Origin: an uncultured Oscillospiraceae bacterium
GTDB taxonomy: Bacteria > Bacillota > Clostridia > Oscillospirales > Ruminococcaceae
Direction of reading: 5' to 3'
DNA length: 64,000 bases
Assembly (NCBI GenBank): GCA_934444765.1
Contig: CAKSDC010000003.1
Location: forward strand, 1 to 64,000
Part shown: piece after piece, positions 35,138 to 43,704 of the stretch
How the letters are laid out: every line of letters starts with the position of its first letter
Numbering within the stretch: position 1 is the stretch's first letter
Position numbers and translations under genes: made by a program
Notes under the pieces: generated by a model
The model's input: the letters and a program-made list of their open reading frames with translations, nothing else
Database searches by the model: none
What the model was told of the DNA's origin: nothing

Positions 35138-35166
35138 ATTATACTCATAAATTAAGAGTTAGTCAA
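35138..35166 (-). promoter_or_regulatory. Promoter of ptsH
   Basis: Minus-strand TTGACT (35166-35161), 17-base spacer ending in GAG, TATAAT (35143-35138). The rest of the gap 35057-35404 shows nothing beyond this and the trmD terminator. Confidence 0.85.
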
Positions 35167-35345
35167 CTTATAAATCAATAATATTATAGTATTTTAGGAA
35201 TTTTCTACACTTTAATGAATGTACCAAAGAGTTGACCCCCTCTTTTTTGTTTATAATCACTAATTTTTATTGAACATTCATAATTTCCAACAGTAAATTA
35301 TGTACAAAATACACTACACACAATACAGTTTTAAAGAAATATCAA

Positions 35346-35396
35346 AAAAATTGGTAATATTGCACAAAAGAATATTTTAATATATTACCAATTTTT
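35346..35396 (-). terminator. Terminator of the ffh-trmD region
   Basis: Fifteen-pair stem AAAAATTGGTAATAT/ATATTACCAATTTTT with a 21-base loop, followed by TTGATATTT on the minus strand, 9 bases past trmD. Confidence 0.8.
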
Positions 35397-35404
35397 TTAG
35401 GCGA

Positions 35405-36100
35405 CTATTCATCTTGTAGGTATTTTTTATACATATCTGGACGACGTTCTTTAGTAATCTTTACACTTTGGAACTTACGCCAATCAGATATATTTTTGTG
35501 ATGTCCCGATAGTAATACTTGTGGTACTGCTGAACCGTTCCAAACTTCTGGGCGTGTATACTGTGGATACTCCAATAGACCGTTATAGTGACTTTCTTCG
35601 GTATAGCATTCTTCGGAAGCTAATACACCTTCGCAAAGTCTACCCACGGTATCGGCGAACACTAAAGCAGGAAGTTCTCCACCCGTTAGTACATAGTCAC
35701 CAATAGATACTTCCTCATCTACTATAGTATCCAATACTCGTTGGTCTATACCCTCATAGTGACCACATAGCAAGAAGATATAGTCCATTTTAGAGTACTC
35801 CACCGCCTTATTCTGAGTTAATACTGTACCTTTTGGGGACATATATATAGTATAAGGTTTTTCACCGATAGTATTACATACGTCTAACCAACATTGATAG
35901 ATAGGTTCGCATTGCATAACCATACCGTTACCGCCACCATAGGGGGTATCGTCTACACGTTTGTGTTTATCGTTAGAGTAGGCTCTTATATCGTGGCAAT
36001 AGAACTCTATAAAGCCTCTCTTTCTTGCTCTGCCTATAATACTCTCATTAAGTACAGCATCGCACATACTTGGAAAGAGAGTAGCAATATCTATTCTCAT
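35405..36100 (-). CDS. trmD: tRNA (guanine-37-N1)-methyltransferase TrmD
   Basis: 231 residues. It methylates G37 of tRNAs that read CNN codons, preventing frameshifts. The trefoil-knot S-adenosylmethionine pocket is visible (LLCGHYEGIDQRVLD, then IGDYVLTGGELPALV). The N-terminal opening MRIDIATLFPSMCD is typical. It is immediately downstream of rimM with a 2-base gap. Confidence 0.97.
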   Translation of the reverse strand: MRIDIATLFPSMCDAVLNESIIGRARKRGFIEFYCHDIRAYSNDKHKRVDDTPYGGGNGMVMQCEPIYQCWLDVCNTIGEKPYTIYMSPKGTVLTQNKAVEYSKMDYIFLLCGHYEGIDQRVLDTIVDEEVSIGDYVLTGGELPALVFADTVGRLCEGVLASEECYTEESHYNGLLEYPQYTRPEVWNGSAVPQVLLSGHHKNISDWRKFQSVKITKERRPDMYKKYLQDE

Positions 36101-36102
36101 GA

Positions 36103-36606
36103 TTAAGCCTCCTCAAGAGGTCTAATAGTCATGCGATTACCCTTAATATCTGTTGATACTACCACATCAGGGATAGCAGGTATTAAAAACTCTTTGTGAA
36201 GTTCTTCGTTTTTTATAGTGTACACATCATTAGCACCAGTTTCCAAAACGTCGGAGAGTACGCCATAGTATTCGTTAGTATCGGCATCGAACACTTGCAA
36301 GCCTATAAGGTCTTGAATAAAGTAAGTACCTTCTTCTAATTCAACGTCTTCTCTATCTATGTATAGCACCTTATTTTTTAGTTCTTCAGCCTGTTCTATA
36401 GTATCGATGCCCTTGAACTTAATAAGCACCATATTCTTTTGTATTCTGCTACTTTGAACTTCCATAGGTACTGTACCCTTATTAGTATATAAAACATCAA
36501 ACTGACATAGTACTTCGGGACTATCGCACCAAGGATATACTTTAACTTCACCTTTTAGTCCATGAACGTTTACTATCTTGCCAGTTTCCAAGTACTGTTT
36601 TTTCAA
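36103..36606 (-). CDS. rimM: Ribosome maturation factor RimM
   Basis: 167 residues from TTG 36606, which lies 8 bases after AGGTGG; the in-frame GTG at 36618 overlaps that site. The N-terminal domain (LETGKIVNVHGLKGEVKVYPW) is followed by a PRC-barrel (FIQDLIGLQVFDADT and PAIPDVVV). It binds S19 and assists 30S head maturation. It sits in the conserved rpsP-khpA-rimM-trmD order. Confidence 0.95.
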   Translation of the reverse strand: MKKQYLETGKIVNVHGLKGEVKVYPWCDSPEVLCQFDVLYTNKGTVPMEVQSSRIQKNMVLIKFKGIDTIEQAEELKNKVLYIDREDVELEEGTYFIQDLIGLQVFDADTNEYYGVLSDVLETGANDVYTIKNEELHKEFLIPAIPDVVVSTDIKGNRMTIRPLEEA

Positions 36607-36638
36607 AGTATATACCACCTTTCAAAATAGTTAATATT

Positions 36639-36666
36639 GGGCGAACTATAGTACTATAATTCGCCC
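36639..36666. other. Inverted repeat between khpA and rimM
   Basis: GGGCGAA/TTCGCCC arms around an AT-rich loop that itself pairs partly. There is no T-run. It is probably an mRNA processing or stability hairpin inside the operon. Confidence 0.4.
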
Positions 36667-36693
36667 ATACACCGCATAGAATAGAATATTATA

Positions 36694-36927
36694 CTATTCT
36701 ATTTCAACGTTTACTTTCATATTGTACTTAGTAGCACCCGAACGCATAATAGTACGTATAGACTTAGCTATTCTGCCTTGTTTACCTATTACTCTGCCCA
36801 TATCGTCTGGTGCAACGTGTAAGTGGAATATAGTAACGCCTTCTGCGTTAGGTTCATCTTGAGTGATTTCTATAGCTGAAGGGTCTTCTACTAACTTTTC
36901 CACGATAACATATAGTAATTCTTTCAT
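36694..36927 (-). CDS. khpA: KH-domain RNA-binding protein KhpA
   Basis: 77 residues from ATG 36927 (AAGGAG upstream); the longer frame to 36975 runs into the rpsP gap without a ribosome site. One KH domain is present, with the signature GRVIGKQGRIAKSIRTIMRS. In Firmicutes KhpA pairs with KhpB and binds RNA to influence cell division and envelope genes. It lies between rpsP and rimM as usual. Confidence 0.93.
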   Translation of the reverse strand: MKELLYVIVEKLVEDPSAIEITQDEPNAEGVTIFHLHVAPDDMGRVIGKQGRIAKSIRTIMRSGATKYNMKVNVEIE

Positions 36928-36991
36928 AATGATAATTCTCCTTATAGCAAAAAAGGGCAGTCTGCAAAAGACCACCCATTTAGAAACGTGA

Positions 36992-37234
36992 TTAGAGAAC
37001 GTTGTTCTTCTTAAAGATAACCTTTACAGTATCAGTAGGTTGTGCACCGTTTGCAATCCATTGCTTAGCCTTTTCAGCGTCAACCTTAACTACTGAAGGT
37101 TCTTTAGTAGGGTCATAGTAACCAATTTCTTCTATAAATCTACCATCTCTTGGACTTCTGGAATCAGCTACTACTATACGATAGAAAGGAGCCTTTTTAG
37201 CACCCATTCTTCTTAATCTAATCTTAACTGCCAT
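36992..37234 (-). CDS. rpsP: 30S ribosomal protein S16
   Basis: 80 residues with the S16 hallmark VKIRLRRMGAKKAPFYRIVVADSRSPRDGRFIEEIGYYDP. GGAGG is placed upstream of the ATG. It is the first gene of the rpsP-khpA-rimM-trmD series and follows ffh. Confidence 0.98.
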   Translation of the reverse strand: MAVKIRLRRMGAKKAPFYRIVVADSRSPRDGRFIEEIGYYDPTKEPSVVKVDAEKAKQWIANGAQPTDTVKVIFKKNNVL

Positions 37235-37339
37235 CTTAATTCACCTCCGAAAATATTCCCTGTACTGAACAGTACAGTATTTAAAACCACACAAGTGGGA
37301 AAAAATCTATATTAATGCTAAAGCACTAATTATCTTAAA

Positions 37340-37540
37340 CTATACTACTAAAGCCCAAACGCCAAAAGTAACGAATAGTATACCAAATATACCGTAGTAT
37401 ATTCTAAGCGACTTTTGACTGACTTTTTTAAACATCTTAGCGTTTTTTGGTGATAGTACTTTAAAGTCGCTAAATGATTGTACCATTAATAGAATGCCTG
37501 CTATCAAACATATAACTGCCGATATAGTTTCTGTACTCAT
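37340..37540 (-). CDS. Small two-helix membrane protein, unknown
   Basis: 66 residues from ATG 37540, 6 bases after GGAGGTG; the longer frame to 37555 starts inside that site. Two hydrophobic helices (about 5-25 and 48-64) flank a basic loop. It lies between ffh and rpsP in the same direction. No family is recognised. Confidence 0.7.
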   Translation of the reverse strand: MSTETISAVICLIAGILLMVQSFSDFKVLSPKNAKMFKKVSQKSLRIYYGIFGILFVTFGVWALVV

Positions 37541-37571
37541 AAAAAGCACCTCCAAACGAATACGCTAAGTA

Positions 37572-38924
37572 TTAGTTACCAAACTTTCTTAAGTCCATGC
37601 CAGCTAAACGCTTTCTAATCTTCTTAGTAGCCTTGCCGTTTTTACCGAACTGTTTCATAACGCCTTGCATCTGTTCAAACTGACGGAGTAGTCTGTTTAC
37701 GTCTTCCACCTTGCAACCGCTACCCTTAGCTATACGCTTCTTTCTTGAAGGGTTAATAATGCTTGGCTTGTTACGTTCTGCTTCGGTCATAGAAGTTATC
37801 ATAGCTTGTATTCTAACGAACTGACGTTCGTCTATATCGGTATCTTTAATCTTTTCGCTGATACCTGGGAACATACCTAATAGACTTCTAACAGAACCCA
37901 TCTTTTGTATCTGTTGTAGTTGATGTAATAGGTCGTTCATATCGAACTGATTATCTTGAAGTTTTTTAGTAAGTCTTTCAGCCTCTGCATGGTCTACTAC
38001 TGCCTCAGCCTTTTCTACTAAGGAGAGTATATCGCCCATACCTAATATACGGCTTGCCATTCTTTCAGGGTGGAACTTTTCAAAGTCGTCTAACTTTTCG
38101 CCCATACCCACAAACTTGATAGGCTTACCAGTAACGGCTAATACAGATAGAGCAGCACCGCCACGAGTATCGGAGTCTAACTTAGACATGATAACGCTTG
38201 TAATACCTAATACGTCATCGAACGATTTGGCTACGTTTACGGCATCTTGACCAGTCATAGCGTCTACTACGAGCATAATTTCGTTAGGATTTACTTCATC
38301 CTTAATGTTTTTAAGTTCTTCCATAAGAGCGGTATCTATGTGTAAACGACCAGCAGTATCTATAATCAATACATCATAGCCGTGGTCTTTAGCATACTTA
38401 ACGGCCTCTTTAGAGATAGTAACAGGGTTAGATTGACCCATTTCAAAAACGTGTACGTCTGCCTTTTCACCGACTACTTGTAACTGTTGAATAGCAGCAG
38501 GTCTGTAAACGTCGCAAGCTACTAACATAGGCTTATGACCATTTTCTTTTAGATACTTAGCCAACTTAGCGGAATGAGTAGTCTTACCAGAACCTTGTAG
38601 ACCACACATCATAATTACTGTAGGAGGCTTAGAGGAAAAGTTTATCTTTTCGTTAGACTTACCCATTAAGTCGCAAAGTTCCTCGTTTACTATCTTAATA
38701 ACGTGTTGACCAGGTGTCAAACTTTCAAGCACTTCAACACCTACGGCACGTTCGGAAACCTTTTTAATAAAATCCTTAACTACCTTATAGCTAACGTCTG
38801 CTTCAAGTAGAGCGAGCTTAACCTCATGCATAGCTTCTTTAACGTCAGACTCTGTTAATTTACCACGGGATTTTAACTTTTTAAATACTTTATTTAGTTT
38901 ATCTGAAAGACCTTCAAAAGCCAT
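37572..38924 (-). CDS. ffh: Signal recognition particle GTPase Ffh
   Basis: 450 residues with N, G and M domains. The G1 loop is GLQGSGKTTHSAKLAKYL, then DTAGRL and TKLD-like SKLDSDTRGGAALS. The M domain (about 310-440) has GMGDILSLVEKAE and a basic RNA-binding part (SRKKRIAKGSG). It targets signal-anchor proteins to the membrane. It follows the ylxM gene, as in most Firmicutes. Confidence 0.97.
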   Translation of the reverse strand: MAFEGLSDKLNKVFKKLKSRGKLTESDVKEAMHEVKLALLEADVSYKVVKDFIKKVSERAVGVEVLESLTPGQHVIKIVNEELCDLMGKSNEKINFSSKPPTVIMMCGLQGSGKTTHSAKLAKYLKENGHKPMLVACDVYRPAAIQQLQVVGEKADVHVFEMGQSNPVTISKEAVKYAKDHGYDVLIIDTAGRLHIDTALMEELKNIKDEVNPNEIMLVVDAMTGQDAVNVAKSFDDVLGITSVIMSKLDSDTRGGAALSVLAVTGKPIKFVGMGEKLDDFEKFHPERMASRILGMGDILSLVEKAEAVVDHAEAERLTKKLQDNQFDMNDLLHQLQQIQKMGSVRSLLGMFPGISEKIKDTDIDERQFVRIQAMITSMTEAERNKPSIINPSRKKRIAKGSGCKVEDVNRLLRQFEQMQGVMKQFGKNGKATKKIRKRLAGMDLRKFGN

Positions 38925-38998
38925 AGTCGTATCTCCTTTTAATATATTATACTTTATAAATCCACGTACACACAGTAAGTACGATATCGTGTCTATAA

Positions 38999-39388
38999 TT
39001 AATAGCTAACTCCAACATATATAAGAAAGTCTTTGCTGGTTTTGGCAAGTTGGGATACTTCGTTAGCTAACCTAACTACTTCTTCTTGTGAGTTAGTGCC
39101 ACTACTAATACTTGCTATCCTATTAGATTTAGCTTCTATTTTATTAACTATACTACATAGTCTGTTGTTGCTTTCAACAAAGCCGAGTTTATTTTCTAAC
39201 TCATCAAGATAGGTTTCGGCACGTTTTAAGCTATCGTGAACGCCTTGCCTTGTAGTACAAGTATGTTCAGCGATTTCGGAAAGCGAAAGGTCATCATAGT
39301 AGTAAAGTTCCATAGCGTTTCTTTGCTTTTCGGTTAATAGCGAACCATAAAAGTCCATTAAAGTAACATACTTCATGTCTTTACTCAT
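38999..39388 (-). CDS. ylxM: YlxM/UPF0122 family HTH protein
   Basis: 129 residues from ATG 39388 (GGGAGG upstream); the frame to 39418 lacks a ribosome site. A sigma-region-4-like HTH is clear (LTEKQRNAMELYYYDDLSLSEIAEHTCTTRQGVHDSLKRAE). YlxM is encoded before ffh in many Gram-positives and is thought to modulate the SRP pathway. The Ser/Ala-rich C-terminal extension has no recognised domain. Confidence 0.92.
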   Translation of the reverse strand: MSKDMKYVTLMDFYGSLLTEKQRNAMELYYYDDLSLSEIAEHTCTTRQGVHDSLKRAETYLDELENKLGFVESNNRLCSIVNKIEAKSNRIASISSGTNSQEEVVRLANEVSQLAKTSKDFLIYVGVSY

Positions 39389-39429
39389 AATGCAAGCCCT
39401 CCCAGACTGTAAAGTCATAAACCTTTATA

Positions 39430-39458
39430 AGTATATACTATCAAAAAGATTTTGTCAA
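39430..39458 (-). promoter_or_regulatory. Promoter of the ylxM-ffh operon
   Basis: Minus-strand TTGACA (39458-39453), 17-base spacer, TATACT (39435-39430). Confidence 0.85.
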
Positions 39459-39518
39459 TACATTTTTAAAAATTTTTTTGATACCCACCACACGTACAGC
39501 AAAATTTTAAATAAATGC

Positions 39519-39547
39519 TTGCAATTAGCACAACATTATGATATAAT
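39519..39547 (+). promoter_or_regulatory. Promoter of secG
   Basis: TTGCAA (39519-39524), 17-base spacer ending in TGA, TATAAT (39542-39547). Confidence 0.85.
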
Positions 39548-39632
39548 CTAATGTGTACAGTCGCTATATGCTAAAATGTTGGCATATGGCATATTCTATT
39601 ATTAATTCTATTTAGTTAGGGGTTGAAGTTTT

Positions 39633-39890
39633 TTGAGTCCATTTGAAATCGTATGTGGTGTAATATTAATAATAGTAAGTTTAGTATTAATAGTAATATG
39701 CTTAATGCAAGATAATAAGTCACAAAGTAATATGACAAGTGCTATCGGTGGTGGTAACAACGAATCGTTTTACGATAAAAATACTGGTAGAACTAAAGAA
39801 GCTGTGCTTGCTAAGTCTACCAAAGTAGGTGCAATAGTATTCTTTATAGTAACTTTACTATCTACTATAATACCAAACCTATTAGGTTAA
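39633..39890 (+). CDS. secG: Preprotein translocase subunit SecG
   Basis: 85 residues from TTG 39633. Two membrane helices flank the conserved loop (MQDNKSQSNMTSAIGGG). The length and the GGG-containing cytoplasmic loop are typical. It is the small subunit of SecYEG. The usual downstream partners rnr and smpB are absent; serC follows instead. Confidence 0.93.
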   Translation: MSPFEIVCGVILIIVSLVLIVICLMQDNKSQSNMTSAIGGGNNESFYDKNTGRTKEAVLAKSTKVGAIVFFIVTLLSTIIPNLLG

Positions 39891-39964
39891 TTATATAATT
39901 AATATATATATTATTTATGTGTGCTATTACGAGATAATGGCACATAAATTGGAGGTTTTTTACA

Positions 39965-41059
39965 ATGAGCAGAGTATACAACTTTAGTGCTGGTCCTGCA
40001 ATGCTTCCTGAAGAAGTATTACAAAAAGCCAGTGACGAAATGCTTGAATATGGTAATAGTGGTCAATCCGTAATGGAAATGTCACACCGTTCTAAAGAGT
40101 ATAAGGCTATTATCGACGAAACCGAAGAACGCCTAAGAAGAGTAATGAATATTCCTGATAACTACAAGGTACTATTCTTACAAGGTGGTGCTTCTTCTCA
40201 ATTTGCCATGATACCTTTAAACCTTATGAATAAAACTGGCAAAGCAGACTTCGTACTAACTGGTCAATGGGCTACTAAGGCTTACAAAGAGGCTTGCAAA
40301 CTATGTGGCGAAGAAAACTGTAACGTAGTAGCATCTTCTAAGGATAAGACTTTCTCTTATATTCCTACTTTAGATGAAAGCAAGTTTAATCCAACAGCAG
40401 ACTATTTCCATATTTGCGAAAACAACACTATATATGGTACTAAGTGGTCTAAACTACCAGACACTCACGGTGTACCACTCGTAGCTGACCTATCTTCTTG
40501 CATACTTTCTGAACCTGTAGACGTTTCTAAGTATGGCATGATATACGCTGGCGCACAAAAGAATATGGGTCCTGCTGGTTTAACAGTAGTTATTATTAGA
40601 GAAGACTTAATAGGCAACGCTAAAGCAGGCACTCCTACCATGTTTGACTACTCTACCCATGCCGAAAACGGTTCTATGTATAATACACCACCTACTTATG
40701 GTATATATATACTAAAGTTAGTTCTTGAATGGGTTGAAAACAAGGGCGGTCTTGAAGCTATGAAGAAGATTAACACCGAAAAGGCTAACCTTCTATACAA
40801 CTTCTTAGATAACTCTACTATGTTTAAGGCTACAGTAACTAATCCACAAGACCGTTCTTTAATGAACATTCCTTTCGTTACTGGTAACGATGAATTAGAC
40901 GCTAAGTTTGTAGCTGAAGCTAAGGCTAACGGCTTTGTAAACATTAAGGGTCACAGAAGCGTTGGTGGTATGAGAGCCTCTATCTACAACGCTATGCCTA
41001 TTGAAGGCGTTCAAAAGTTAGTAGAATTTATGACTAAGTTTGAAGCTGAAAATAAGTAA
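39965..41059 (+). CDS. serC: Phosphoserine aminotransferase
   Basis: 364 residues. It converts 3-phosphohydroxypyruvate and glutamate to phosphoserine. The opening RVYNFSAGPAMLPEEVLQ, the QGGASSQFAMIPLNL phosphate-binding loop, and the pyridoxal-phosphate Lys in MIYAGAQKNMGPAGLTVVIIR are all present. GGAGG precedes the ATG. It forms a serine synthesis pair with serA 83 bases downstream. Confidence 0.97.
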   Translation: MSRVYNFSAGPAMLPEEVLQKASDEMLEYGNSGQSVMEMSHRSKEYKAIIDETEERLRRVMNIPDNYKVLFLQGGASSQFAMIPLNLMNKTGKADFVLTGQWATKAYKEACKLCGEENCNVVASSKDKTFSYIPTLDESKFNPTADYFHICENNTIYGTKWSKLPDTHGVPLVADLSSCILSEPVDVSKYGMIYAGAQKNMGPAGLTVVIIREDLIGNAKAGTPTMFDYSTHAENGSMYNTPPTYGIYILKLVLEWVENKGGLEAMKKINTEKANLLYNFLDNSTMFKATVTNPQDRSLMNIPFVTGNDELDAKFVAEAKANGFVNIKGHRSVGGMRASIYNAMPIEGVQKLVEFMTKFEAENK

Positions 41060-41085
41060 CTAACAACATATTCTTATAGATAAAT

Positions 41086-41111
41086 ATTAGGTGCAGTATA
41101 CTGCACCTAAT
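41086..41111 (+). terminator. Hairpin between serC and serA
   Basis: Eleven-pair stem ATTAGGTGCAG/CTGCACCTAAT with a four-base loop. There is no strong T-run, so it may only attenuate or stabilise. Confidence 0.45.
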
Positions 41112-41142
41112 CTATTATTAATATATTTAGGAGGTCTTTTTA

Positions 41143-42309
41143 ATGTATAACATTCTTACTTTAAATAAAATTGCTAAGTGCGGTACTGATAACTTTGATA
41201 CTGCTAAGTATACTATCTCTGATAGTGTAGAAAATCCTGACGCTATATTAGTACGTTCCGCTAAGATGCACGATATGGAATTTGGTTCTAACCTATTAGC
41301 TATAGGCAGAGCTGGTGCTGGTACTAATAACATTCCAGTGGATAAGTGTGCTGAACAGGGTATATGTGTATTCAATACTCCTGGTGCTAACGCTAACGCA
41401 GTTAAAGAGTTAGTAATAGCTGGTCTACTACTATCTTCAAGAAGAGTTGCCGAAGCTATCGATTGGGCTAAAACTTTAAAGGGTAACGGCGACGAAGTTA
41501 CTAAGATGGTTGAAAAAGGTAAGTCTCAATTTGTAGGTCCAGAAGTTTCTGGTAAGACTTTAGGTATTATCGGTTTAGGTGCTATAGGTAGATTAGTAGC
41601 TAATACTGCTGTATCTTTAGGTATGAACGTAGTAGGTGTAGACCCATTCTTATCTGTAGAAGGTGCGTTATCTTTAAACCCTGCCGTTAAGGTAGTTAAG
41701 TCTAACGACCAAGTATACGCTCAAGCTGACTATCTAACTATACACGTACCTTGCAATGCTGATACTAAGGGATTTATCAATGCCGAAACTATCGCACAGA
41801 TGAAGGACGGCGTTAGAATACTAAACTTCGCTCGTGGCGAATTAGTAAACGATGCTGACATTCTATCCGCACTAAGCACTGGCAAGGTGGCTAAGTACGT
41901 TACAGACTTCGCTAACGATACCGTTCTATGCAACGAAAACGTAGTAGCCCTACCACACTTAGGAGCTTCCACTCCAGAAAGTGAAGACAATTGTGCTATC
42001 ATGGCAGTAAACGAACTTATTGAGTACATCGAAAATGGTAACATTATTAACAGTGTAAACTTACCTAACGCAGTACTAAACGCTAACGGAACTAAGGTTT
42101 GCATAATTCACAAGAACGTTCCTGATACTGTAGCACAGATTACTTCTGTCTTTGGTTCTAACGGAATTAACATCGAAAACATGGTTAATAAGTCAAGAGG
42201 AAACTTTGCTTACACTATGTTAGACGTATGCTCCGAAGTATCACAAGACGTAGTAGCTAAGCTACAATCTAACGATGCTGTTATTAAGGTTAGAGTTATC
42301 AATAAGTAG
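41143..42309 (+). CDS. serA: D-3-phosphoglycerate dehydrogenase
   Basis: 388 residues, the short form. The NAD-binding motif is GKTLGIIGLGAIGRLVANTA, with substrate-binding Arg in GAGTNNIP/FARGELV and catalytic His in VALPHLGASTPESEDN. The C-terminal ACT domain (KVCIIHKNVPDTVAQITSVFG) could give serine feedback control. It catalyses the first committed step of serine synthesis and lies just downstream of serC. Confidence 0.97.
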   Translation: MYNILTLNKIAKCGTDNFDTAKYTISDSVENPDAILVRSAKMHDMEFGSNLLAIGRAGAGTNNIPVDKCAEQGICVFNTPGANANAVKELVIAGLLLSSRRVAEAIDWAKTLKGNGDEVTKMVEKGKSQFVGPEVSGKTLGIIGLGAIGRLVANTAVSLGMNVVGVDPFLSVEGALSLNPAVKVVKSNDQVYAQADYLTIHVPCNADTKGFINAETIAQMKDGVRILNFARGELVNDADILSALSTGKVAKYVTDFANDTVLCNENVVALPHLGASTPESEDNCAIMAVNELIEYIENGNIINSVNLPNAVLNANGTKVCIIHKNVPDTVAQITSVFGSNGINIENMVNKSRGNFAYTMLDVCSEVSQDVVAKLQSNDAVIKVRVINK

Positions 42310-42381
42310 TAGTCTATTTTAATACACTGTTAATATTAACGTTGTATAATGTACTCTAAAAGAAAAGGAGGAACGACGACT

Positions 42382-42975
42382 ATGGAAGACCAACACAAAA
42401 AGAGTAAAATATCACTTTCAAAGCCAGAGGATATTCCACAACAGACCTACTATGACAGTACCGAAGATGAGTATCCTTATCAACCACAGAACGCTTACAA
42501 CTCACAGTATCGACAGAATAGCCAGCCACAGTATAATAACTATCAAGAACCACCAAGACACTTACCTAAACAGAACGATAATCCTCAAGTATATAGTCAA
42601 AATCCTAACCGTTCTCCAGTAATTAGAGGAAATACACCATTTCAAAATACACAACAACAAAACCAACAGTATCCAAACGGTCAGTATCAACAGAATAACT
42701 ACTATACTCAAAATAACACATACATAAACAATGTTACTAACATAAACTATAATGCTAATGGAATTAGTAACAAGTCAAAAGCTACTGCTGGCGTATTATG
42801 TGCTTTGGGACTTTTAGGTTTTAGTGGTCTACACAGAATATATACTGGAAAAATTTTCAGTGGAATACTGTATCTACTAACTGGTGGTTTATTTTGTATA
42901 GGAACTATAGTAGACCTGATAAAGATTATCAATGGTAACTTTACCGACGGTCAAGGCAGACTATTAAAAGGCTAA
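42382..42975 (+). CDS. TM2-domain membrane protein with Gln/Pro-rich head
   Basis: 197 residues from ATG 42382 (AGGAGG upstream). The first 125 residues are a low-complexity Gln/Asn/Pro/Tyr head. The TM2 domain follows: GVLCALGLLGFSGLHRIYTG, then LTGGLFCIGTIVDLIKI. The role of bacterial TM2 proteins is not settled. There is nothing nearby to specify it. Confidence 0.85.
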   Translation: MEDQHKKSKISLSKPEDIPQQTYYDSTEDEYPYQPQNAYNSQYRQNSQPQYNNYQEPPRHLPKQNDNPQVYSQNPNRSPVIRGNTPFQNTQQQNQQYPNGQYQQNNYYTQNNTYINNVTNINYNANGISNKSKATAGVLCALGLLGFSGLHRIYTGKIFSGILYLLTGGLFCIGTIVDLIKIINGNFTDGQGRLLKG

Positions 42976-42989
42976 ACGTAAACGACTAT

Positions 42990-43038
42990 ATAATAATATG
43001 GCGACTATCTTATACTTTAGATAGTCGCTATTATTATA
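42990..43038. terminator. Bidirectional terminator between TM2 and small LRR genes
   Basis: Core stem GCGACTATCT/AGATAGTCGC extended by ATAATAAT/ATTATTAT. It serves the two convergent genes. Confidence 0.75.
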
Positions 43039-43064
43039 CTATACAAAATAGATAGATAGTCTAA

Positions 43065-43478
43065 CTATTCGGCATACGTTACTTTGGTATCTTCATCGAA
43101 TACTTCCATACCAATAGTAATATCTTTTCTTGGCAGTACGATTTCTTTTAAACTGCTACAACCTCTAAAAGCCCAGTCACCGATAAACACCACGCTCTTT
43201 GGAATGTTTATACTTGATAGACTACTACATTCACAAAAAGACCAATGAGCAATACACTTTACGCCATCGGGAATACTAACCTTAACTAAATTGGTACAAC
43301 TTGCAAAAGCGTTAACGTCTATAACGGTAACACCGTCTGGAATTACTACTTCTTTTAGTCTGTTATTTCCGTAAAAAGCTAACCCACCTATAGAATCTAT
43401 TCCGTTTGGAATTATAACCTTTTCGCTTTCGCCAGTATACTTACGTAGAACATCATCTTCTATTACAAAATCGCTCAT
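43065..43478 (-). CDS. Small BspA-type leucine-rich-repeat protein without signal peptide
   Basis: 137 residues: an N-cap (LRKYTGESEKVIIPNGIDSIG) like those of the giant protein at 2999-10573, then four LRR_5 units (NRLKEVVIPDGVTVIDVNAF and similar). No signal peptide, membrane helix or other domain is seen. It is therefore probably cytoplasmic, unusual for this repeat family. It may be a free-standing module derived from the secreted LRR proteins. Confidence 0.8.
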   Translation of the reverse strand: MSDFVIEDDVLRKYTGESEKVIIPNGIDSIGGLAFYGNNRLKEVVIPDGVTVIDVNAFASCTNLVKVSIPDGVKCIAHWSFCECSSLSSINIPKSVVFIGDWAFRGCSSLKEIVLPRKDITIGMEVFDEDTKVTYAE

Positions 43479-43585
43479 AGTATCAAACCCTTTCCTTGAT
43501 ATATTATAGTTATTATACCATGCTATTGACTGAAAATCAAACCATATAGCAAACTTTTTTTAATATCATTTAAACTAATATTTTC

Positions 43586-43614
43586 TTGACATAAACACTA
43601 TGCCGTGATAAAAT
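43586..43614 (+). promoter_or_regulatory. Promoter of the LCP-like gene
   Basis: TTGACA (43586-43591), 17-base spacer ending in TGA, TAAAAT (43609-43614). Confidence 0.85.
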
Positions 43615-43704
43615 ATTAATTAAGTTCTAAAATGGACTATTACGGCTTATAGACTAATATTCTTTTATGCTAAAAGTCGATATTATTTGGAGGGTTAATA
43701 TTTT

